Assembly (NCBI GenBank): GCA_018524725.1
Contig: JAEUWP010000139.1
Span: forward strand, 124,001-188,000
Direction: 5' to 3'
Length of the DNA: 64,000 nt
From: Podaxis mareebaensis
Lineage: Eukaryota; Basidiomycota; Agaricomycetes; Agaricales; Agaricaceae
Shown here: piece after piece, positions 49,391-59,858 of the stretch
How the letters are laid out: every line of letters starts with the position of its first letter
Numbering within the stretch: position 1 is the stretch's first letter
Program-made: the position numbers and the translations under genes
The notes under the pieces: generated by a model
Seen by the model: the letters and a program-made list of their open reading frames with translations, nothing else
The model's database searches: none
Told to the model about the DNA's origin: nothing

Positions 49391-52300
49391 ATGGCGGATG
49401 ACACTCCCAATGCTGCATTCGACATTACGACCGAAAAACAGGACCCTCCCGAACAGCCCACACCTCACCATCTCGGGTCTAAGGCCACTTCGATGACTCT
49501 GCAACCAGGCAAGCCCAAACGCCGAACCTGGTACCGCCGTTTGGGTGCTGGAATTATCATGGACATCCGTGCTAGGGGTCCTTGGTATGTTAGCGACTGG
49601 ACCGATGCCTGGAACTACCGCGTCGTGCCCGCCACCGCCCTCATCTTCTTTGCCAAGTATGTACTCCGTCCCAAAATAACATGCCCGACGTTAACACGGA
49701 ACTCCTGTTCAGCGTGCTGCCTGGCATTGCGTTTTCCCTTGACTTGATAGAGACCACTCGTGAATATGGCGTTGCGGAGGTTCTCATGTCGTCTTTCATG
49801 GCTGCATTTATCTTCTCGGTTTTCGGTGCACAACCGTTAACCATTGCTGGAGTAACCGGTATGACCATACTTGGCATTCCCACCCGTACATGAATCATTC
49901 ACCGGAGATTATCAGGCCCTATCACGGTTTTCAACAAGACCATCTTCGACATCCTCAATCGTGAAGCTAATCCACCAAACTATCACCAGTTCATCGGTTG
50001 GGTCTACTTGTGGGCTGCGATTATCCACTGGGTTACTGCCATTCTAAACTGTGAGTAATCCATCACTCATCAACTCCACACCCCCAAAGTTTCTCATTCC
50101 TCTTTTGAAATTCTCTGACAGGGTGCAACTTTCTCAAATACGTCACTTTATTCTCCTGCGACACATTTGGATTCTATGTTTCTTGGGTCTACCTTCAATA
50201 TGGAATTCAGGTTCTCACTCGCCAGTTTCCCAACCCGGAGCCCGGTTATCTCGTCTCAATTATCCTCGCAATCCTCATGCTAGTCGCGTCCTTCCTCTTC
50301 CAATTCCTCGCACGATCACCATACTTCCACCGCCACGCTCGTCGGTTCTTTGCCGACTATGGAATGCCCATCAGTCTTGTCGCTGCATCTGCAATGGCTT
50401 ATTGGGGAAGATTCAATCACGCTGATCCGGAGACGCTTCCCGTTGGACCTGCTTTTAAGGCTGCAGGAGGACGCGACTGGCTCGTAAGGTTCTGGCAACT
50501 GGAAGGCAAATGGGTTGGAATTGCATTGCCTTTTGGCATCGTCCTATGGATCCTGTTCTTCTTTGACCACAACGTTTCGGTAAGACCGATTTGTTCACCC
50601 TATGGATGGCTCCGCGTATTGATTAAAATCTTCCTAGTCCCTAATGGCCCAGGGAGCTGAATTTCCGTTGCGCAAACCCCCCGGCTTCCACTGGGACTTT
50701 TTCCTTCTAGGTGTTACAACCTTCGTCGCAGGCCTCATTGGCGTACCCGCGCCGAACGGTCTCATCCCCCAGGCCCCGATTCACACAACTTCCCTTGTTG
50801 TTATGGGCCGCAATCCTAAATACGAGAAAGACGAAGAGGATCAGCCACCTCGTACCTCACCTCCCCGGTCTTCCCCTGCCCCATCCCATCCTTCCCGTAG
50901 CTCGTCCCGAGCCTCGAGCTCGCAAAGCTCCATAATTAATGACCCAGAACCACCGCCTGATCCGAACCCAGCAGCATCACACCATCATGAGGTCCCTGTC
51001 AGTGTGGTTGAGCAGCGAGTGTCTAATTTGGCCCAAGGGAGTCTGTGCCTCGTGCTACTTACAGGCCCCTTCCTTCATGTGTTGAACCTCATCCCTAGAG
51101 GAGTTCTCGCTGGCCTGTTGTACGTCCTTCCCTCATCACGGATCCCGCGCATAAACAGGTTGATCTGATGACATTTTAACTCAAGCTGGTACATGGGCCT
51201 CGACGCTCTCCAAGGCAGTGGAATTACGAAAAAGATTTTGTACCTGATTCAAGACAAACAACTCACGCCTCTCAGTGAACCCCTCCGAAGAGTTCGAAAA
51301 TCACGCATTTTGATGTTCCTTGCAGTCGAACTTGTCGGTTTCGGCGCTACGTTCGCCATTACTCAGACAATTGGTTCGTCCTCGTTCCTGTTCCTCATCT
51401 CCCTCCATCGAGAGGGCCTGTGGATCTTCATGCGGCTAAACTGATATCGTTCGCTTCCGGTACAGCCGCGATTGGATTCCCTGTCATTATCATGTTGTTG
51501 ATACCCATCCGCATTCTCCTTATTCCACGCCTGCCATTCACTAGCGAAGAGCTGGCGATCCTCGATGGACCTACGGCTTCTCCATTTGTGAGTCCTTTTC
51601 GCCTTGATACTGTGAACGTTGCAGGTCGTTGGTCTACTTTTACCACCTTTGTCCTCCATTTTTCTTCCATTTTATTCCCGATCACTCCCCTTGTTTCCTT
51701 CCTCACATAAGTCTAGCAGTTCCCCTGGGATTGGATCCGTATTCCGGTCATGTCGCTTTACATTCCGATGCCCTCTCCTATCCCATCATTTCATGCCACA
51801 TCTGCCAATCTTTTTCTTATCCGCCTACTCTCCCCTCCTATGCCATTTTCAAAGATGGCCCTCTCTTAACACCCGACTCATGGGAAGCCATCTCGTTCCT
51901 GCCCCTGGCCCAAACTTCATTTTCTTGTTTCGGATTCCCAGATTATTTTTAGGCCACCAACCGATCAACGCCTTTGTGCGTTCAACGATCGGGTAACACC
52001 CTACTAGTCCCCCTTTCTCCTCTTCCCCCTTCATCTGTTTCTCTTTATCATTGCAGACGTTCTACATGCTCTTACATGGGGTGTTCCTCGTCTGATGCGC
52101 CCAGACCGACGTCTCCTTGCGAGATAATTAAAAGCTATAGATTTCAATCTGTGGCGCATCATCCATGCTATGCACCTGAACAACATGAACGAACATGTCA
52201 GTTCCGCTGGCAGTGCTATCCAAGTATCGTTTTGTTTCTCCATTTTGGTGATAACCACGTAACCTTTCATGCTTCTCATTTAGCCCATTCGCTCCGCCAT

Positions 52301-52514
52301 AGATGCGGAGCTCCATTGTGATTATTCGGGCCTCGTTATTTTTAGAGTGGGGCGATTCATCCCCTTATCGTACACCCTTTCAATCCCTGATCCCGTATTC
52401 TTCCGTTTCACTGTGATACCTGCCAACGACCATTTGACACTCTTGCCACCACGACGAGTTGATACTAATGTATTTCGTTTCCAGACAATGGAATCGGTCG
52501 GGGGTACTCTTTAG
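49391..52514 (+). CDS. BOR1: BOR1-type anion transporter (SLC4/bicarbonate transporter family)
   Basis: Start at 49391 (MADDTPNAAFDI). A hydrophilic N-terminus is followed by the SLC4 membrane domain: ARGPWYVSDWTDAWNYRVVP, NVLPGIAFSLDLIETTREYG, FGAQPLTIAGVTGPITVFNK, ILNWCNFLKYVTLFSCDTFG, ISLVAASAMAYWGRF, FFDHNVSSLMAQGAEFPLRK, LGVTTFVAGLIGVPAPNGLI, APIHTTSL and a Ser/Pro-rich loop. Then VVEQRVSNLAQGSL, WYMGLDALQGSGI and RLPFTSEELAILDGPTASPF. Fungal BOR1 exports borate and related anions at the plasma membrane. The conserved C-terminus TMESVGGTL is encoded by a 30 nt final exon at 52485-52514 (including stop), separated by an unusually long intron (51588-52484). Other introns are 40-90 nt. Family assignment is firm; boron as physiological substrate is inferred. 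Confidence 0.92.
51588..52484 (+). other. ~897 nt terminal intron of the BOR1 gene
   Basis: GTGAGT donor after ...TASPF and TTCGTTTCCAG acceptor before ACAATGGAATCGG. It contains pyrimidine-rich sequence, a potential cassette continuing as VVGLLLPPLSSIFLP from an alternative AG at 51624, and no gene recognised on either strand. Confidence 0.7.
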
Positions 52515-53113
52515 ATTTTCTCCCCCAGCTTCAGCCCCCGCGGCTTTGACACCATCCTGGAACAGACCCGCCTATGTCGGCACGCGTTACGTTCGACTTT
52601 TCCTTGTTTTTTGATGTATTTTTGTAAAGTACCTAGACTTGGATCGTTCTTCCCTGGAGTAGCACACTTGATCAGCGATGTTGGAATGAACCGAATTCCC
52701 ACGGCTCATTTACTTCAGACGCACTCACTGGCCTGGTCCAGGTGGTCTGTTCCAGACGGCAACATGGCATATGCGAATCGTCAACCGACTTTCAACGGGC
52801 ATGCACATAATTTGGAAGGCCACCACCTCAACTGATCCACGTTGTTCCGACAGTCAATCGTCATGTGCTTCATAGGACCAGCCAATAAAAACCAAGACCG
52901 GGAAACTTCCTGCTTCTCGTTCGTTTCCGCCACTCTGTCAAGATAGGAGATTGCGAAAATCCGGATTTTCTGACTCATCAACTTCACCCTGCTTATAGTG
53001 CGTGATGAAGATATATGATCAGCAGACTCACCCAATGAGGGCTGGCTTCTGTTACTTCCTTCCTTTGACCCATTCCACCTGGTGAAATTGCGCATTTATC
53101 AACCGGTTTCAAC
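52515..53113. other. Intergenic region
   Basis: About 600 bp: BOR1 3' UTR and the promoter of the following gene. No exon or RNA was recognised. Confidence 0.6.
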
Positions 53114-55093
53114 ATGTCAGGCGAAAGCGACAATGAGGTCCTTGGTGTGGTCTTGTTAGTTCGACATGGAGATCGTCAGGGTATGTATCTCCCGTGGTGC
53201 TCAGCCTTCCGATTATAATGGGATCATCGTGATGCATAGGCTTCTACCAAGATCCCAAGTCATACACTCCTTCCGATACCATTATCACACCGCTTGGAAC
53301 TGTAACTGATCTATCGCCTTTGTGACTCCAAAACTTGACTGAATCCTTTTCTTAGCAAGAGGAATTCCAACTGGGGCATCTCTTACGCCAACGCTACCTG
53401 AACGAGACCTCTCCCACATTTATTAAAGGAATCAACACCACGATCGTTGACAGTTCGCAGATCCGCGCTCGGGCTGACGCCGGTGGTGAAGGTGGAGTGA
53501 TCTTCAACTCGGCTGCTGCCCTCTTGCAGGGTTTCTTCCCTCCGACATCAAGCCTCAACGAAAGACTTGCGAATGGCACGACGATCACTGCGCCATTTGG
53601 TGGCTATCAGGTCCGTTAAACATCATTTTGTGACTGATCCGTTCTCATTACTGACCTCTAACTCATTCTGGACTGATTGTCCAACACTCTTCGAACTCGC
53701 AGTATATACCTAGTGGGTCTCATAACATTTCTTAGAGACCGAGTCTTATTCCGTCTGGATGACAGTCGAATCCGTTGAACCTGACAACGATATTTCGCTG
53801 GAAGGTTGGACCTCTTGTGGTGTAGGTTCGGGACGATGCGTTCCTGGCGCTCTCTGACATCCATTGTACCTCTACAGACTTTTGGGACTGCAACTAAGGT
53901 CTTCTATGCCTCATCTGAGTTCAAGGAGAAAGAAAAGGAAAATGCGGACTTTCTAAATTCACTCAAACAATATCTCGATGAGCGGCCAGTCTCCTTGGAA
54001 AACATGGTGAGTGATCCGCGGCGAAATGATCTCCACTCGCGCTCACCTCTTGAGGACGTAACCAGTGGAATGTACGTGCCCTTGTTCCAAATTGAGAACC
54101 CATCCCTAAGAATACCGCCCGAAGATCTACGACTTCCTGAACGTGTTATCTATTCACGACTCCGACTTTGCAAAGCGCCTCCCGTCAGATATGCTCGCAC
54201 AAGCTCGAAGTCTTGCCAACTACCACGAATATGGGGTCTTTAGCTCCCCAGAGCTGGGTGGGATTGGAAATAGTGGGTTGATCCAAGTCATGCACTAGGG
54301 GTCGCTATTTACTAGGCTGAGCAATCAGTCGCTGGCAGAACCATCCTTCCATCCATTCTGGAAGGGTTTTCGCAGATAGCTGATCCTTCTAATCCCCTGA
54401 AGATCCTGTACCAAGGGATTTCCTATAAGCCATTCATATCGCTGTTCAATATGACTGGCGTTGCTCAACAGAATCCCGAGCTTGCTGGGATAGGTGGGTC
54501 ATTTGTTCTCTGGAACGAGAACATGTACCATAACATCGTACATCTGCAGTCAACTACGCAGCAGCTGTTGCTTTGGAAGTCCGGTCCTCGAGCAATGGAC
54601 CAGTTATCCGATTTAATTTCAAGAATGGGACGTTGGACGACGATTTCAAAGTCCTTAACTGGTTTGAGTCTTCTGGCGATGTATCTCTTGCAACGTTCGT
54701 GGATCGCCTCTCCGTAAGTCCGCGTGTGCGTGATCATCATTGTCCAGTTTGACAAAGCTGTGTTATAGGATGTTGCCATCAACGACACTGCGACTTGGTG
54801 CACGGTGTGCCACAATAGCATTGACAGAGGTTGTGGAGATTTAACCCTCGCTGCGGAGGGAGCCCTTGAGGCTGAGCGGCTTCCCCCCATCGGCGCGGGT
54901 TTCCTAGGAGCAGGAATGGCAATTGCCTTTGTGTTGATCCTTTTCCTGTTCATGTACTTTTTCGGTTTCATCAGGTTCGAAAAGAAGAGAAGGGGTCGAC
55001 GGCTATCCTCAGATGTAAGTACCACCCTATCTTTGCGGGAACTAATCACCTAAAAGCGTCTTACAGAGCGAATCCTCTGTGGCTAAGGTGTAG
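53114..55093 (+). CDS. Histidine-phosphatase-fold (branch 2) protein with C-terminal membrane anchor
   Basis: Start at 53114 (MSGESDNEVLGVVLLVRHGD). The RHGDR signature of the histidine acid phosphatase superfamily is at residues ~17-21. Exons then read GFYQDPKSYTPSDTIITPLG, EEFQLGHLLRQRYLN, IRARADAGGEGGVIFNSAAA, YIPIESVEPDNDISLEGW, FYASSEFKEKE, MWNIYDFLNVLSIHDSDFAK and ISYKPFISLFNMTGVAQQNP. After a cysteine pair (TWCTVCHNSIDRGCGD) comes a single transmembrane helix (AGFLGAGMAIAFVLILFLFM) and a short basic tail. No signal peptide is seen at the N-terminus. The usual HD catalytic dipeptide is not found: the corresponding place reads LYQGISYKPF. So a non-canonical or inactive enzyme is possible. 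The WN codons come from a 6 nt micro-exon. Confidence 0.82.
54066..54071 (+). other. 6 nt micro-exon (TGGAAT, Trp-Asn)
   Basis: It is flanked by an AG at 54064-54065 and GTACGT at 54072. Joining LENM (exon ending 54006) to WN to IYDFLNV (exon from 54125) restores the conserved MWNIYDF motif, and all phases are zero. Confidence 0.75.
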
Positions 55094-55206
55094 ACACCCA
55101 CGGCTGCTGCCGTGATTCTGCGCCATAAAGATCTTCAAGAAGGGGTGATCTGTGTATTGTGTGGTGAATACCGTACATATGCCTCCATGGATGTAAAATT
55201 GTGGAA

Positions 55207-56481
55207 TCAAAAATCTTCATCACCGTAACCCATCATGTCATCATATTCCGATTCTTCATGAAATTCATCTAACACGGATCAGCCGGGCCAAATTCAGATG
55301 AAGGAAATGCTAGATTTACCGCTATTATCAGGCTCCGAATCAGACTCTTCATCTGGGTAATCATTCTTGTAATATTCCTCGGCTGGAGAGGTTTAGGGGG
55401 CTTTAAATGGCACCGCAGTTGCACTCACCATTGGAATCTTCGTCAGCCTCATCCTCTGGCTCTGATTCTGAATCGGATTCATCAGATTCAAGGACTGATA
55501 TAGGTAAACCAGTACTTGAAGAATGAATCAGTGGGTCACTCCAGATGCGACGTGCAACATACGCACAGGGTTCCTGTTCTGGCAACAACCGAGTTCCATT
55601 CGCTCAGAGTTGCTGGCCTATGGTAGAAAACATCCCAAACATAATCATCGGACTCATCACTCGAAGTGGATGTGCTGTTTTTGGTATTAGGAGTTGGCGG
55701 GGCCACATTATTCGGCGAAGCGGGTGAGATATCGTGGACTGCATAATGAGTAAATTGGTTATTGCCAATTGCAAGACTCACTCTTAAGGTAATCATTTAA
55801 CAAAGGGAGGAATTTCTCCATCTCCGGGTCAGGTTCAGTTGGCGAGGGTTTCTGTTTGGAGAGGATAGCATCGTACATCCGGAAATCGGGAACAGGCAGG
55901 TTATTTGGCAGGTCTTTCGAGTGACAAACTTTAGGTCTGGTAGTATGTCAGATGGAAATTGGGTTGGCCCAGAAAGTGTACGTACGGCCTAGTCATCTGT
56001 TGCTTTAATGACGGTTCTTGCCCGTCAGAGGATACAATAGTATATCGCGGGGTTTGGTCTTTCTTTAGGCGTGTGGGCGAGGGGGGTATCTCAGGTTCTG
56101 TGCGAGGGGTAGGGGGCTTTGTGTGGGGCTTTGCAGCATTTTCCTTGGCCAGACGAGATATTCTATCCTAGATGAGAGTGTATGGATAGCCTGGGACAAC
56201 AGATGAGTAGTAAGCGACTCACCTGGATCTCCTTCTGACTCTTTCCGTCCTTCCAAGCCTTATCTTCCACGGTATGAGCATATTGAAACACACCAACGCC
56301 GCCACGAGACTTCTTGCGACGGACACGCGACTCAACCACTTCGAACAAGTCATGAGCCTTCAGGATGAACAAGTTGGCAGATGCATGTACCTAGTGCATC
56401 CAGGGGTTCTTCATTTCTCTTTCGCTTGATACGCAGAATTGTGTACGACTGTGAAGAAGGCGCTGAAGCGTCAACGTCCAT
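55207..56481 (-). CDS. IWR1: RNA polymerase II nuclear localization protein Iwr1 (SLC7A6OS family)
   Basis: Start at 56481 (MDVDASAPSSQSYTILRIKR). Exon 1 joins across a 51 nt intron to give the conserved NEEPLDALVVESRVRRKKSR and FQYAHTVEDKAW. Middle: a proline/lysine-rich linker, then VCHSKDLPNNLPVPDFRMYD and EKFLPLLNDYLK. The Iwr1 domain follows: DESDDYVWDVFYHRPATLSE, and DEADEDSNAEEYYKNDYPDE assembled from two exons. It ends DDMMGYGDEDF. Iwr1 binds assembled RNA polymerase II in the cytoplasm and guides it into the nucleus. Six or more exons. The C-terminus is highly acidic, as in the family. The gene is convergent with the histidine-phosphatase-like gene. Confidence 0.92.
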
Positions 56482-57506
56482 GGTGGTTAGAGGAGGGGTT
56501 CAGAAAGCTATTGGTACTGTATGGCGACTTCGACTTGCGTCACTCACGTGGCAGCATTTACTTGTTTGGGATGTTTCTGGATAACGTCATCTTCCAATCA
56601 GGGTATGTATCCAAGTTCAGGTCGTCTTGAGCATTGCATCTCACAGGTCGGAAGATCGATGTAGTAGCATTTGAAACCGCATTCGACTCACTGATGCATT
56701 CCTACGTTGTATTAGACTCTGTTCGCATAAATGTTTCCGGCTGATTTGGAGCAGTTGGGCGCTGACCACTACACTTTCGAAGTGCAAGGCGCTGTGATCC
56801 TTCACCACATGGCGGGACTGACTGCGGTGAAACTGCACTTATTCCTAATTACATCAAATTCCAACATGGTACTCCGTTCTGGTGAGACAAAGACGTCGTT
56901 TTTCGCTCCCTCAGGAACCTCGAATACGTTTCGAGCGTTTCCCGGAGGCGTTGGCGCAGACAGAGCCTTCCAGGTTTTATGTAGCCCAGCATCTTTCTGC
57001 GTTGTGATATGTGCATAGCTTCGACAACACGGGGATATCGGTAATTAGCAGTACGCCCGTATAAATTGAAGGTTCATCTACCAGTCATATTACCGACATC
57101 CCCTCGTCCACTCCTAGGAATGTTCTTCACTGTGTTTATCTTCATCTTCATCGTTCTTCTATGGCTCCGACTCCAACCAACAAGCAGAGCTTGCCGAAAT
57201 ATTCTTGCTTCTTATCGGATTTCGATCCTTAGTTCCGGTGCGGATGAACAAACCATGCCAGTTTTCTTCAGACTAACCCGGCCGTCAATGGATTTCAGGT
57301 AGACGGCAATCATGATGGTTCAATAAACGTTCAATGATACCATTGAACCAATGTTACTATCTCGTGCACCTCATGATGGGATGTATCGACCATGCACAGA
57401 TTCCTAAGTTGGGGAATCTGTTAGGTGTCGTTGTCTAAACATGCACTGTCATGCGGTTGGGTTGATACTGGCGAAAAGAGATTAATAAAATCCCTATCGA
57501 ATTATT
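56482..57506. other. ~1 kb without a confident gene; possible weak plus-strand exons
   Basis: Plus-strand stretches at about 56645-56720 (KIDVVAFETAFDSLMHSYVV) and 56917-57010 (EPRIRFERFPEALAQTEPSR) look mildly protein-like and could be joined by short introns. No family was recognised and no full model could be built. The IWR1 promoter and the UreG 3' UTR lie in this interval too. Confidence 0.3.
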
Positions 57507-58608
57507 CTAAAGATCATCCCCAACGGGACCGGGCTTCCCGGGGCTTCCCGCAGCCTTCCAGGCAGCCAGAATCAAATCAACTACATCATCCACACCAAGG
57601 CCTTTGCGAACGCTCGTAAAGACAGTTGGACCTTCACCCCGCATCAGCTTAGCATCTCTGTCCATGACTTCCAGCGAAGCACCGACGTGAGGTGCAAGGT
57701 CTATCTGATGGGAAAGTAAGCAAAAGCGTTATCACCGAAGTTAAGTGGTTGCGATATCATACCTTGTTGATCACAAGTAAGTCAGATTGGGAAATACCCG
57801 GTCCGCCCTTCCGGGGGATCTTATCCCCTCCCTGAGCGTCGCGACATCGGATAAAGCTTATTGAAGTTGAGGGAAGCTGCTTACCGAAACGTCAATCACG
57901 TAGATGATATAATCCGCTAGTTCTCGAGAATAGTTCGCAGCAAGATTGTCACCTCCGCTTTCTACGAATAATATCTGACAACCGAATTTGGCCTGGAGTG
58001 TCTCCAAAGCCCCCATGTTGGCGCTGATATCTTCACGAATCGCAGCGTGCGGACAACCACCAGTTTCAATTGCCAGGATACGTGGAGCCGGTAGGGCTTT
58101 GTTTTTTATGAGGAATTCCTGATCCTCGCGAGTGAAAATGTCATTCGTGACTGTTGCTGGAATATGAAGGCTGTCATTCAGAACATGTAGGGAGTCTACA
58201 GTCAATAAATATACCTATATTATAATCAGATCTTAATTTTTGACACAGTGCCAAAGCCAAGGCGGTTTTCCCAGACCCCACGGGGCTGCAACACCGTCGA
58301 CGGTATGAGCGTGATGAATATGTAGACACAATGGCGCAAGCGCTCACCCCCCAATGCCAACAGTAAAACCACGCTCTTCAAAGTTTCGAGAGCTGTAATC
58401 GGGAAGGTCACGTTCGGAGTACTTGCCTTCAACTGTGTGAGCTGTCACGTAAGAGGGACCATGAGGATAATTCACCTGGATTATCCAATTGTTCGTGTGT
58501 ATGCCCATGGTCTCCTCCATGGCTATGTCCTCCGTGATCATGAGAGTGAGATTGGGACCCAGTGTCGCTCCTGGAGCCTCCGAGATTGTTGATAAACTGT
58601 ACACTCAT
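57507..58608 (-). CDS. ureG: Urease accessory GTPase UreG
   Basis: Start at 58608 ([15 protein letters not shown]). A histidine-rich N-terminal extension ([20 protein letters not shown]) precedes the SIMIBI-class GTPase: [20 protein letters not shown] (P-loop, split by an intron after GIGG), [20 protein letters not shown], the metal-binding CPH motif in [37 protein letters not shown], and the NKID base-specificity motif after the [20 protein letters not shown] exon. It ends [20 protein letters not shown]. UreG with UreD/UreF loads nickel into urease. Its presence implies this fungus has a functional urease system elsewhere. The His-rich tract probably buffers nickel. It is divergent from USB1 with 153 bp between starts. 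Confidence 0.94.
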
Positions 58609-58761
58609 GATGAACTAGGGTAAAGCCTTATCGCCATTGACCCCTCTCTATAAGCTCGGCACGGCCGATCCGGCAGACCCTGGACGGATCACCATCTGGG
58701 GCTCCTAGACTGTGGTTAGGGTTATTGTTGCCGTTCTGCCAACACTCGTCTTGTCGCAGGA

Positions 58762-59858
58762 ATGAAAAGATGCGTCAACGCTATTGTAGATTACGACTCC
58801 TCAAGCGATGACGAAGTGGGGGGTAACCCACCGCCCAAGAAAAGGTGAATTGGTTTGTCTTCTCCTCTAATAAAGGGCCTCACCCAGCTGCTGGCTTGCC
58901 TTTAGGAAACTCCCCGCATTGTCCGCCAGCCTTGTAGTGCCAGTTCCCGTAGATGATCCCGCGGCCCACCAAGGTCGAATAAGGACAACACCTCATGTGG
59001 ATGGCAACTGGGCGGCTCATGTCTACGTGTCGGTCAATATCAATAGATCACACGCGTTGTCTTCCCTCTTGGATTCAGTCATCGCTGAAGCCCAAAAGTC
59101 AATTCCGGCCCTTCGCAGCCTTGTCTCAATTTCGAACAATAGCAAGAATTATATCGAGCTCCACATCTCGTTGTCACGTCCAATCTTCATCCGGGCCTAT
59201 CAAAAGGAGGAGTTAAGGCGAGCGGTCAGGAAACTGACACAGCGTTCACCGTAGGTAAAATTATTTTAAGTGCGGTAGTTTTTATTTATCGAGCCTCCAA
59301 TTTAAAATAGGTTCACTCTGTCTTTTACGTCGTTCGCAGAACTACAGAATGACGAGCATACACGAACCTTTCTGACGATGGAGATAGGTGCAGGCCACCA
59401 CGAGGTTCGTCCTCGTCCGATTCCACCGCAATCCGCGTTGACACCCATGCAACACCCCCTCTTAGTTAAAGAAGCTCTGTGGCGGCTTGGAGCCATTTTT
59501 ACAGAGCCTCCGGCAACGCAGTTATTACTCCAGTCCCCGATTCCATGCATCCATCGCTTGGGCTCTCCTCAATCCTGCCCACAACGCCACAAGGGCTAAA
59601 GCCGACCCATCGGTGAGCGAGGCAATATCTAGGCCTATCGCTTCCTCCGAAGACGATCGTGCAATTGTGAACTTTCCGGAACCCCAGTTCCCCGCACAAT
59701 TCGATACGATCCCTCGTCTTCCAGAAGAGCTGATTGCAAGGTTGAACCGCCAGTTTAGGGACCGGCTTTCTTCGCCAAGTGTGGGATCCTTTGACGTCGA
59801 AAACCTCGCCGTAAGGATAGGGAAAGAAACCGTGTCATGGCCATTCAGTGGCGTGTGA
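58762..59858 (+). CDS. USB1: U6 snRNA phosphodiesterase Usb1/Mpn1
   Basis: Start at 58762 (MKRCVNAIVDYDSSSDDEVG). The acidic, serine-rich start and PPKKRKLPAL resemble other Usb1 N-termini. It has both 2H-phosphoesterase motifs: YIELHISLSRP (HxS 1) and SPRFHASIAWAL (HxS 2). Between them come FTLSFTSFAELQNDEHTRTF, LTMEIGAG and an exon LKKLCGGLEPFLQSLRQR reached across a ~77 nt intron. The C-terminus VENLAVRIGKETVSWPFSGV ends at TGA 59856-59858. Usb1 trims the 3' oligo(U) tail of U6 snRNA in the nucleus and leaves a terminal (cyclic) phosphate that stabilises it. Four exons, all phases consistent. Confidence 0.93.

Noticed and set aside
51619..51996. Alternative BOR1 continuation VVGLLLPPLSSIF... 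as the real C-terminus
   Set aside because: It is not BOR1-like, whereas TMESVGGTL after TASPF fits the family; kept only as possible alternative splicing.
56731..57018. 95-codon plus-strand open frame as a gene
   Set aside because: No family match and it conflicts with the better-looking alternative frame at 56917; neither is convincing.
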